Shown: piece after piece, positions 35,948 through 47,999 of the stretch
How the letters are laid out: each line of letters starts with the position of its first letter
Numbering within the stretch: position 1 is the stretch's first letter
Source of the DNA: Sordaria brevicollis
Lineage: Eukaryota > Ascomycota > Sordariomycetes > Sordariales > Sordariaceae
Reading direction: 5' to 3'
DNA: 64,000 bases
Assembly (NCBI GenBank): GCA_033439795.1
Contig: JAUTDP010000004.1
Span: 372,001 to 436,000, forward strand
Position numbers and translations under genes: made by a program
The notes under the pieces: generated by a model
Told to the model about the DNA's origin: nothing
What the model saw: the letters and a program-made list of their open reading frames with translations, nothing else
Database searches by the model: none

Positions 35948-36444
35948 TCATCCTTCATCCAACTCCTTGTCTATCTTCCTCATAATCGAGCTCATCGTTG
36001 CCCCATAGACGGCAGAGACATGATTCGTACGGAAATAAGGCCTCTGAACATGCGCTAACAAGCAAGACCAAAAAGCTAAAGCAAAGCCGATGACTGGACA
36101 TGGCGGGTTATCGGCACCGGTACCTTTTGGCAATCCATGTCTCGAAGAAAAGAGGAAAGGATCTCGGCCTCTTCGAACTTGTTCATAATGCCAGCAACTT
36201 CCGGCATATCGAGTGTCAGTGACTGGCCTGAATTGTCCGAAGGCAAAATGGCTTCGAATCCAAAGAAAATGATTATGAAAAAACGATTGGCCACCGCTTC
36301 TCATCAGCATCGGCACCGACTTCGCTCACAACCTTCAAACTTCAAAAGCCGAAGCGCTGCGGTCATACGTTCGGCGACCCGCAACCGACGCAACGTGGGA
36401 ATCGAACGCGCCAACCCTGCAGCAAAGCTTAGCGCAGACGACAT
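35948..36444 (-). CDS. Small three-exon protein, possibly mitochondrial
   Basis: Exons 36,444-36,330, 36,251-36,124 and 36,043-35,948 join in phase to 112 residues ending in a stop. Intron 1 (78 nt) has donor GTGAGC and acceptor TTCGAAG; intron 2 (80 nt) has donor GTACCG and acceptor GTTCAG. The first 38 residues are Arg/Ala/Ser/Leu-rich without acidic residues up to RLRVAER, like a mitochondrial presequence. The middle is acidic and helical (MPEVAGIMNKFEEAEILSSF) and the end is basic then acidic (MRKIDKELDEG). I do not recognise the family. It sits within about 100 bp of the RIP boundary and is itself unmutated, with no transcript evidence. The model rests on splice motifs and composition. 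Confidence 0.5.
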
Positions 36445-36539
36445 GACATGTGTTTCCACACCACTATTGTAAGGACTGGGACCGTATGTAGGGCAAAGGT
36501 ATTGCCTTGTGTAATGTATTGGAGAAGGATAGCCTCCTA

Positions 36540-39500
36540 AATATTATAGAGGCCAAATTCTAATTAGATATATAGTATTAGGCATATACCCTATATACCC
36601 TTTCCTTACGTACTATAGGTTATACCTACTTATTTTATATATAGGGTTTTAGGCTTGTACTTTAATAATCTACCCCCCCTAAAATATACTACGCCCTTAC
36701 AAATTAAAATTTATTTAATAATATAATTAAATAATATAATTAAGTAATTATCCCGTTAATTTATTAAATCTTTAATATGTATCCGTTTATTCCTATTTTC
36801 CTAATCCTTAATTAATTTTACGCCGTTTTTACCGAATTTTTCGGCCGTTTTCTATTTATTATATTCATTTCTAAATCCTTCGTATATTAAGCGGTAATAT
36901 ATTTTATTCCTTATTTTCTTCTTATTAATAATTTTCTTACGTTAATTTATAGCTTTAATTAGTCTAATTTATAATAATTAACGGTTGTAAACGTTAAATA
37001 GTACCGGTTCGAAGTAATCGACTGATATAATATCGTAAATTTTTTAAAATTTTAGTAATTCGAGCTAGTAAACGAATTATCTAATATATTCGATAATACG
37101 AAATAGTCCTACGTATTATACTCCGAATTTTAAATTAACTTTAAGGATAATATAACTTTTATAAAATCGAAGGAATACCCTATCTCCGATTTTAAAAAAC
37201 ATCGGTTAACGCCTTTAATTATAATAATATTTTACTATTATTCCGGCTAAAGTAATATTATTTTATATCGAAATTCTATAAAAAGGGAAATCGAAATTTA
37301 ATAATCTATTTACTTCTCTACTTATAACGGTATTTATTATATTATTTAATATAAATCCTAAGGCCGCTTCGTTTAATATTATACCGATAAATAATATAAT
37401 AGAATTATTATATTCGAATTAAAGCCTAGGCAATATTAATAATTAACGCGTTATATCGTTAAAATAATTAATATAATATTTTAAAATTACCTATATAATT
37501 TAAATAATTCGCTTAATTTAATTATTTAATTATAAGTAGTACGCCGTAGAGTATAGGAATTTTATACCTAATATTTACTATATACTTTTTTAGAACGTAA
37601 AAACGAATTTTAAATCTCTATTAAAAATAATAATTTTAGGGATTCGCTAATTAGCCCGTAGTAAATTATTTATAAAGGTTTAACCCTATTATTACGCTAT
37701 TTAAATAATCTTTCCGGGCGTTAAAAATAGCGTTTTAATTAACCGGTCGACGTATATAAAAATTGCGTTATACTCGTATTTAACGTCAATTGGCAATAAT
37801 AAAATAAAATTAATATTAATAATATAAAATAGGTACGGAACTTAAATTAAAATTAATTAAAGGTTATTATATAATTTATAACGGCATTTATTAAATCGAA
37901 GGTAATTCAAATAGGCCTTTAAATAACGTTTTAATTTTAATATCGTTTATAATATATAATATTATTAGAAGTAATAAACGATATATTAATATTTTAAATA
38001 GTTAGGGCTATAAAATATTTCGAAGAATTAAAATAAATATAATCCCCTCGGTATATAAAACTTTAAGCCGGTTAACGTATCGGTTCTTTAAAGAAGGCCG
38101 TTTTACTATTCGAATAATATTATTATATAATTTTCTATTAATAGCCCTATATTTTATATTAAAACTTTACTAATTTTAACCTAATACGGGTTTTAACTAT
38201 AATTTTACTAAATAAGTTTCTTAAAATTAAGGTTAATAAAGTTTTATATTATATTAACGGTTTAATAATTATTAATAGCGTTTTAGTAAAAGATTTAATT
38301 TATTACCTATTATTCGTTAAAATCGTTTAAAAGTTTATTAAACCCGCTTTTAGCGTTTAATAAGTATTATTTTACTACGTTTTATAAATAACTTACGTAT
38401 TAGGGGTTCGGTAAATTATTTACGTAATAGAATTTTAATAAAGCGTTTAATATAATATATTACTTTTTAGATTTATAATAGATTTTTATTAAATTATAAA
38501 ATTAATTTACGTATTTTATTATTCGGATTAGCTTTTTATTTCCTATATTAATTATTATCGAATTAATAATATTTACCTACTTAAATAATCCGATTATAAT
38601 TTTATAGTCCGTAAAAATAAAAGCGGGGGGTATATTTATTGTATTAATCTATTTCTTATATTTTTATAATATTTATATAAAATTAAGAACTTCTATTTTG
38701 ATTAGTTAATATCGCTATTCGGTTTCGGTAAGCGTTCGAAATAAGAATATAATTATTTAGTAATATTTTTTATTTAAAAAACCGATTAATTTACTAATTT
38801 TAATTAAACGTTATACTTCTTCTTTTATAATATAGTAAATTTCGATTCCGATATTATACCCTAATATATCGAAATCGATAAATAATTTCCTTATAAGTAC
38901 GAATAAATATAAAGTAATATTATATATAATCGCCTCTTTAACGCGGTTAAAGGCAACGATCTTTTTTTCTATTAAGTATTTTAATTTAACGCTTAACGCC
39001 CAAAATTTTCGCTTTCCTATATAAAGTTTTTTTTATATCGCTCTATTAATTAAATTTATTTTATAATATTCTAATAGCTCGATTAAAATTCCGAATAAGG
39101 GTACGTTTTCGTAGAAATAAGTTATAAAACTAATAAAATAGTCGAATTGAATTAAAATTTAGAGGAAATTAAATTTAAATATAGCCTTTAATTTTTCTTC
39201 TATTATTATTATTAAAAAGCTATCGATTAGCTTCCCGAATACTAATATATTAAAAAATACGGCGAAGCTTTTATTTAATTTTATTAATATATTTTACGAG
39301 CGGAAGATTTTTAATACAATTATCAAATTGTAAATATATTCTTTTAAAATCCTTAATAATACGATTATATTATCGTAATATAATTCTACCGCGTTAATAT
39401 AGGCTAATATTAAATTTATTTACTTTTAAATATAAGTATTAAAATTTTTATATTTTATAATTACGTAATTAAATATAAATTATCCTTTTAACATTATAAC

Positions 39501-42500
39501 CATTAATACTTATTTCGATTTAAAATATATCCGCTATTAATAATAAAAGGTAATAGCGTCGAAAACGGTAATAAATTTAATACTTTTAACCGCGATATTA
39601 TTTATAATTTCGTTTTAAATTTTTATAGGGTATATATTTAATATAAATATCTTATTTAATACGCAAATATCGATTATTATACAGCCCTTACGGATTCTGT
39701 TAATAGTCCTTTAAATTACGAAAATTAAAAATACGAACGGGATTTAATATTTAATACGCTATACTTTCTTTACTTCGATTAATTTTTATATAATATTTTT
39801 AATAATTATATACTTATTGGGACTTAGCGGGTAAATATATATATATTTAAGGATTTGCGTATATTATTCGGGCTTTAAATTAATTTTTATTTATTTACTT
39901 TCGGGGATATTAACGAAACCCTTATTTTTAAAAACGTTTTTATACCGCGTTAATAATTAGTTTACCTCCTTTAATATATTTAAATCTATATTTTTATAAA
40001 TTCTAACGCTAGTAAAATATTCGTATACGTCGTTTAATATTTCCGAATTTAATAAATATTATTTAAACTTATAATATATAAATAATATTATAAAAATTAC
40101 CGATTCGTTATCGACTTAAATTAATTCGTAATTAGGGTCGAAAGACGTAAAGTAGCCTAGGGTTTAGTCTTTATAAATAGCGATATAATATAGGGTTAAA
40201 TTAACGAATATAATTACTTTAAAACTATTTATTATAAAAAGGGTATAAATACCGAATCTATTACGTTCGGTAATTTATAATTTAAAAATATAATCTTAGA
40301 ATTCGTTAATATCGGCGTAGTAAATAACAATTATTATTAATAAATTTAATAGAAATCGGTATTTAACTTTTATTTTAATTTTAATATTAATTTTATTTCT
40401 TATATAAATCTCTATAGGAATAATAATATCATATAAAATAATAATAATTTTATTTTCTAAATTAAAAATATTAATACCTTCCGGGCTAGAAATATCTATA
40501 CCTATTAATATTCTTATAACGAATGTATCGATTAATACGATTTCTTATATAAAATAAGCGAGGATTTCGTTACTTTTTAAATCGATATTTTAAAAATAAA
40601 TTGATAACCGGATATAATCGCTAATATTATATATATTATTACCAATACCTCTAACCTATAATAATATTAATTATTAATGGACTTCAATTTATAAATAATT
40701 CTCTCTAACTTTTATCCTATCTACGAATAATATTAAATAGTTTATATCCGCGTATATATCGTATTCGACGTCCTTATTTAAATTAAATATAATTTAAATT
40801 TTTAAATATATTTAGCGTTTAATACCGAAACTAATACTTATATCGTTAATTAATTTAATAATTAACTTACGGATTAGGAGCCGAAAAGTTAGGTTCGACT
40901 TTATATAAAATTCCTTTATTACACCCTCGTTAAAAAACTTTAATAACGGAAGCGCTGAATTTTTTTTAATTAAGCGTTAACGTTAGTAATATAAAAGGTT
41001 AATTCGACTTTAGGATAAACGAAACAAATATAATTATAATATTTATTATTATTAAAAAATAATTATCCATATATCTTACATTGGTAATTAACTACCGTTC
41101 GTTCTACTATATTAAATTACGCGACGTTTTAATACTCTAATTAATTCGGTACTACATCGATTTAGCCGTATTAGGCGTTAACGATTTATATAGTATAATT
41201 AAATTAAATTTCGTCGGTATAATAAACTATATTAATAATTTAATATAATTTTTAATTTTAAATTTCTTTAACCGTAATTTAATATATACTTATACTTTCC
41301 GCTTAATTTTATAATATTAAATAGCCGTATTTATTAACGAATTAGGCTCGTTAATTTTCTGCCTAATTATAAGGGTTCTATTAATTTTAATACGCTAAGG
41401 GTAGTATAAAACGCTTATTTTTAAGGACGATTAATTAACGAATAATTTATCCTTAATTAAATAATTAATTAATTTTATTAAAAGGTTAGCCCTAATATTA
41501 ATTTTATAAGAATTAATTATACTAATTCTAATTACTTTAATATTAGGGTTAGAATACGTAAATCGGTATATTACCGGCTTAATATTATTAATTTTATATA
41601 ATCGGGCCGGCTTAATAATATAAATTCTAAAATTATATTTAATATTAAAGCGTATTATATTATTATTAATAAAATTAACGAATTAGTTAAATTTAACGGC
41701 CGCTACGGCTATAACCTCTTCGGGTTGATAATTAGAAAGTATATTTAGCCCTATTATAGAGAACGCTCTCGCGGGTACGGATATTCCTTATAAAGTCGTT
41801 TAACGTTATATTTTTATTAAATTTATCGATTTTAATTTAAATATCGCCGTTAAACGCTTCGTATATTATAATTATTGAACCTTACTTATTTATATTATAA
41901 GAGCGGGTATATTTAATTATCGTTTAAATAAAGGATATAATATCCTTATTTATAATAATATCGTATAGGGTAAATTTAAATTATTTTAAAACGTTTATTA
42001 CTACCGAATAATTAATTTTAAACTTTAATTTAAATTTTAAATAAATTACATTAATAGAAACGGTAAATAAAAAAGCTCTATCAACTTCCGTAAGAATATA
42101 AATATATCAAATTAAAGCGGGGCTTAATAAATATTAAATCCAAATTCTATAAATAACCTCCTTACTATATTTAATTCCGAAGTAGATTAATTTATTATTA
42201 AAAAGGTATATATCGGTATATTTATTAAATTTGCTATTAATAATTACGTTTAATTTAAATAAATCGTTTTTTGAGGGGTTGAAGTAGCCTACTTTATTAG
42301 TTTTAAAGTAAGTATTATTAAATTAGGCTATTATTAATATTATAATCTATATTATTACTAATAAATTTACTATATTTATATTAACTTCTTTCTAGGCTCT
42401 ATTAAAAATTACGGCCATAAATTGGATTACGGCTTAACGAATTAGCGGTTAATTTAAATCGTTATTACTATTACTATTATTTAATAATATATTAATATTA

Positions 42501-42850
42501 TTTTAATTTCCTTAATTAAAAGTATCGCTATTTAATTTATTTTAGAATTGAATTAATAGCGACCGGTTACGGTTCGATTTAATTAAATTATTTAATTCCG
42601 AATCTAATTCGACGGTTAATCGTTAATAATTCGTAAAGGAATATATAATAAATAATTTACGGCCGGATACCGAAAATATAATAAATAATTTACAATTAAT
42701 ATTAAAATTAATAATAAATAATTTATAGCCGGATAATAAAGGTATAATAGGTAATTTACGGCTAATATTCAAACTAGCGGTAAATAATTTATAGCCTTCG
42801 TAATTTAATATTATAAAGTCACAGGTACGAGAGGGTAAGAGCAGGTCGCA
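36540..42850 (-). mobile_element. RIP-degraded Ty3/gypsy remnant, minus strand
   Basis: Translating the minus strand through stops gives an RT-like stretch (about 39,300-39,760), with AKSIKFITVFDAI and an active-site-like YYDNIIVLLRIL. Further along the minus strand is an integrase core near 37,690-37,800 (YNAIFIYVDRLIKTLFL). The order RT then integrase is that of Ty3/gypsy elements. A polypyrimidine run at 36,673-36,679, after a possible LTR ending taata, fits the complement of a minus-strand polypurine tract and so the left end of the element. I could not find a matching right LTR, so the boundaries are approximate. Confidence 0.6.
42640..42800. repeat. Degenerate tandem repeat, about 33-36 bp, five units
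   Basis: The motif taaataatttacggccgga and variants recurs near 42,645, 42,681, 42,714, 42,749 and 42,781. It keeps the minus strand open as repeats of a KLFII-type peptide. The units differ by RIP-type transitions. Confidence 0.6.
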
Positions 42851-42854
42851 CAAG

Positions 42855-44600
42855 GTAGGTCTATTCTAGGAAAAAGACTTTAGCCTAGCTAAATATAAAT
42901 TTCTAACTAGGAGCTATCCTCTTTTATATTTATACGCTTCCCTATAAGTCCGGAACGGTCGGCGCCTAAACTCCGAAATTCTTTCCTCTATATTATATTT
43001 TATTATTCCTATTTTATCCGCTATTTTATCCGTCGTCCTAAATTATTATACCCTAATTATATAAGTCCCCTTAAGCCTTCTTAACAATACCTTTATAATT
43101 ATCCCCCCCCTTAAAAACTATAATCCTTTATAATTTTAATATTAATTATTACAATTTATAAAAAACTTTATTTCTTATTTTAGAAAACCCTATTTTCCGT
43201 TCGTATATTACATTACGCCTCGGTTCTATTATACTATTTGGCTATTTATTTTTATTTTACGTATTAATATTATTCCCCCCCTTAATTAATTTAATCTTTA
43301 AATTATATTATTACGCGGCAATTATTATAATATTTATAGGGGTAATACTTCTATATTAAGCGGTCTTATTAAAAGATTTAAAAACCGACCGGCGATATTT
43401 ATATTAACGTATTAAACGAAGTAATAATCCCCGCTTATCCCGGCCGTTTATATTATACCGGTATTTCCGCGCCTATTAGCCGCGGTATTATAGTAGTTAA
43501 TCGGTTCCGCGGCTAATATTCGCCCCCTAAAGTTATTACCGGGTTCCCGGAAGCTGATTCCAAAACGGTTTAATTTCTACGTATTATACGCTTTATTTAC
43601 TATTTCGGTATTTTATTCCCTTTACATCCTTTTTTTAAATAAAAAGCGTTTTACTTTAAATAATTAAAGATTTTAAAAGAATTCCGAAATAGGATAAAAA
43701 TTCTATTCCGAATTAAAATTGGAATTTTATCTAAAATCGGTTTTAAAGTTTAACCCGAATTATTTTTCTTCTTTTTAAAATTAAACCCTTATAATCCCTA
43801 AAATATAGGGAAGGATTTATTAATTTTAACCGGTTAATTAAATTAATAAAAGCCCTAATATATAAAATAGTAGACCCTTGGGCGGAGCCTAATATGCCCA
43901 ACGGAGTCAATAAAACGCCCATCACGCACGGCCTAACGTAACCTTTAAACACGTAATAATGAAATCGTATTAAAGTTAACACATAATAATTATTTATACC
44001 CTATTAAAACCCGAAACCACTCTATTGGGAGAGACTACATTGTCGGTATTAAAATTTAAATTATAATTAGAAAAGATAAAAAAAAAATTAAAGAAAATTG
44101 ACTAACCGTTACTTATAATAGAATTAATAACCGTTATTAGTATAAGGCTAGACGGTTTTCGTCCTAACCCAGGAACCGGTACTAAGGCGTTGGCGCTTGG
44201 GGGCGACGAAGTTATATTATTCTTTTTATTGCCGTATAATATTATCAATAAGGCGGTTTAATTCGTTATTTTCATCCTAAAGTACTTTAATAGGGTTATC
44301 AATATTAAAACCCTCTTCTCTATTATATAATTATTTTAGTAAGTGGTTTTTAGTACTTATAATTAGCGACGGTAAAGTTAATAATAATTTTAATAATATT
44401 AATAGTAATAATTTAATTTAATTGGGATAGGATAAGGTTAATAGTAAATAAGACGAAAAGAAATAGATGAAAAAGATAGGGATTAACGTACTTTATAAAT
44501 ACTATAGGATAATAATATTTAGGAAAGAATTATATTATTAGGAAATATTATATAGGGAAAGAATATTATAGAAATCTTATTATTATATTTAATATTAAAA
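42855..44600. other. Patchily mutated repeat DNA
   Basis: Two further runs of seven to eight C (43,103-43,110 and 43,275-43,281), each following an AT-rich taat-type end, resemble LTR/polypurine-tract junctions of minus-strand elements. A pocket at 43,870-44,220 retains CA/TG and GC better than its surroundings. The 80-codon open stretch there (43,743-43,982, minus) starts with GTG and has no known motif. No gene can be supported. Confidence 0.4.
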
Positions 44601-47600
44601 TAATACTTTTAAACGTTCTTTCTTCGGTTTATTAGCACTTTTTTAATTTATTAACTTTTTAAATAGTTCTATTATCCCTTTTATACTTAATATATCGTTA
44701 TTTCCTCTACCTCTTAACTAGGGAGGATTAGCTTTACCCTTACCTTTAGGAAGTTTTTTACGAATCCCCCTAATATTAAAATTAATAATACTATTTAATC
44801 TACTCCTTCTTCCTTTATTAAGTGCGTTACCGGTACGATTACCTAGCGGTTTACCCTTTCCTTATAATTTATTCGGCGGTCTTCTACGTAGTCTACCGCG
44901 TATTAGGCCCGGGAGAGGTTACTTATTATTATTATTATTATTATTATCCGATTAATTATTATTTAATATATTACCGAAATTACAATTAAGGTTTAAGAAT
45001 CGGTTAGATATAAGAGGAGAGCTATATTAATTATATAGGGGTAATAATTAATTGGGTACGAATTATTAATTAAAACGGCGCCGAATATCTTTAATTTTAT
45101 ATTCTTAAATCTTTTTAAATATAAATTTTAATACGTCGAATTCGAAATTCTCTTTAAATATTATATCCTATAAAATCTTTATACAGGATACGGTTACGTA
45201 AGTAAGACTATTAATAAATTATTTTTGGGAAATATCGAAAATTATACAATTAAGAATCTATCCTTATAATTTATATACGGTAATAGTATATATAATAATT
45301 AATGGGAATTAGGTATAGGTATATTAGGTAACGCTTCTTTAAAATTTTCGAGTAATTACGAAGATAGGAACCGTATAGTCGTTAATGTTAATATTATTAA
45401 AGTAACGGGGACCTCAATAATTAGGAAAGTTAATTAAAATAACGAAGGGAGGGTCTCTAGCATCCGGGCTATATATAGTTAGTATTAATTTATTATTAAT
45501 ATTAAGAAAGAAAAGATTTATTATATATTATATTAACGATTTATACTCTAAATAATATCGATAATAGTCCTTATAGCGCTATTAACTAAATTAGCTTTAG
45601 TTTAAAGGTTTTCCGTAAGTATAATTTTACTTTTAAATATTAAATGAAGGATAGCGTATAAATTACTAATTTTAATAAAAGTAACCGTACTAATACTACG
45701 ACTGGTATATTTAACGTTCATTTTAAATATTAGTTAATTAATTATTTCTAAATACCGAAGGTTATATTAATTAACCTACTTATTAGTAAGATAGATTCGT
45801 AATATATTATTAAAAAATTCTTATTCCGGGACCGGTAATACCTACTTATATTAATTAATTAATATACGCTAGTAAATAGTAATAGGGAGGTTATCCTTTA
45901 ACCTATTGAATACTTTATAGAATTTAGTTTAATTATTATTTTATTAACGTATAATAACTTTAAGTTTAATATTTTAATTAAAGGTATAATAATAGTTATG
46001 ACCGTTGCGTTATATAGAGTTGAGTTTACTAAATCTTCTTTACCGCCGTTATTCTTCTATTTTATTAGAAAGTAGACCGGGATTCTCTTTATTTAGTACT
46101 TTAAATTAGGTATTAGGGTTATTATAGAATTGTCGAAGTTTATAGAAAAATAATAGTTTTTGATTAATTAGGGGTAATTAATAGAAATTATTAAATAAAA
46201 GAATATTCGTACCGCTAAATAACTTTCTTTAATTCTCCGGAAAGATTTAATATAATTTTTTATTGATATAGTATATAGTCTTTAAACCTAGTATAAATTT
46301 TTTATCGATAATGAAGTATTTGTATTATCGAAGTCGTTTTTGAATATTAGTAAGTTTAATATTATCGAAATTATTTAAGGAACTATTAGCGAAAGGAAAC
46401 TTTAATAGGGAGTAAATAGTATATTTATTAATATTATTAATAATAATATTAATAGGGGCGTAATAGATAATAAGAATAGGGTAATTATTATTAGTTATTT
46501 TAATAAATTATTAATATAATATTTAAATTAGGAAGGATTTACCGGTATTATTTCTACCGTTAATTTAAATAAGTAATTAATTTAAAGCTTGGTTATTAAA
46601 AATAAATTAATAATATTTAATATATATATTATAGATTATATATTACTTAAGGTTGAGGAAATTAAAGTTAGGCGGCTTTATAGGATTAATATTAGGAATA
46701 AGCGTATTTTTTTAATTTTTTTAATAAATACCGGCTATAGCGGCGAAGTTTTAATAACGTTTATAATAACGTTTTTACTAAGGGTAATTAATATTAATAA
46801 TATAACCTCCTAAAGTATTACCCAAATTTTTATTATTATTATTATTAATATTACTTCGGTTATTAAGCAATTTTTTAATATAACCCTCTTACTTATTAAA
46901 TTCGTTTAGTTCCTTTTCTTAAATAGGAGGCTCGAAGTTTTTTTTAAAGATTAGAGGTAATAATTTATTATAATAATTATTCGGGTATTAATAATCTTCC
47001 TAATATATTGTAAATACTTTAATATATGTATTATAACGTATTCCGCTAACGGTAAATAGATTATTAAGCCGTTGATAAAGGTATTAAAGTATAAATTTAA
47101 TACGTATATAGTTTTTAAGGTTGTTTTTAAAGTTATAAATAAGGAAGTAATTGAATACTTTATATTTAGTACGGTTAAATAGAAGTCTAAGGTTAGGCGT
47201 ATTAATATTAAAGGTAGTGAAAAATTTAAAGTATAAAACCTCTATATAATTATTATTATACGTTTAATACTTTTGGTAGACCGATTGTAATAGTCGAATT
47301 TTATTATTAGTATTAATATAAAGATTAGTAGTAGTTTTATTATTTATATTAGCGGCGGTATTTTAACGCTTTCGTTCTATATCGAAAAGGTTTATATTAG
47401 GGTTAGTTATAATAATGCCGTTTTAATTCCGGTAGTGGTAATTGATAAAAATAATAATACGGGTATTTATTTATAAGGGTAATTTAAAAAGAATATAATA
47501 AACTTCTTATATAAATTAATCCCGCTCGGTAATAAATTTATTTATAAATTTAGCCGTAAATTATTTAATAAAGTTATTAGTATTTAATTAAAGAATAATT

Positions 47601-47713
47601 TCTATAACGATTTCCTTATATAATTTAGACTTTATTTCGGCTTTAGATATATATTTAGTAACGTAGTTTAATACGGCGTTTAAATTATTATATAGTTGTA
47701 AATTAGTATTAAT
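44600..47713 (+). mobile_element. Left part of an older element, split by a nested retrotransposon
   Basis: This is RIP-degraded sequence with plus-strand coding character. An open run at 46,589-46,813 contains INTGYSGEVLIT, which looks like an aspartic-protease motif (DTG type) whose Asp codon has become Asn. The upstream 1.9 kb could be gag-like. The sequence is cut at 47,713 by the insertion with target duplication ttaat and resumes at 54,953. The class is unproven. Confidence 0.4.
44923..44947. repeat. (TTA)n microsatellite
   Basis: Eight uninterrupted TTA units in RIP-affected DNA. Confidence 0.85.
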
Positions 47714-47966
47714 TGTCACGAGCGACGTAGTTACGAGAGACAAGCTTAACACGTTAAATCCAGGTCTATTGTAGAATTACAAAATAAAGAAGAAAAGAAG
47801 AAACGAGCAAAGGGTACGCCCCGCGCCAGGGTTTTATACCTAGGCGCGGGCAACCCACGAAGGCGGTACGTAGTTACGTGCGCTAATATAATTAACCTTT
47901 ATTAAGTAACCGCCCGAATAATAACCGGTCCGTTAAATAGGGACCCTATCCGTTAACGCCGTAATA
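47714..47966 (-). repeat. Left (3') LTR of the nested gypsy element
   Basis: 253 bp, direct repeat of 54,700-54,952. Its outer first part (47,714 to about 47,790) retains CA/TG; its inner part is RIP-altered relative to the partner. Confidence 0.93.
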
Positions 47967-47999
47967 TTACCCCCCCCTCCGAAAAAGATTCGCCCTAAA

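Noticed and set aside
36395..36409. tRNA-like B-box on the minus strand (cgttcgattcc)
   Set aside because: The flanking bases do not form a T-stem or an acceptor stem, no A-box lies at the right distance, and the stretch is coding in the small gene model.
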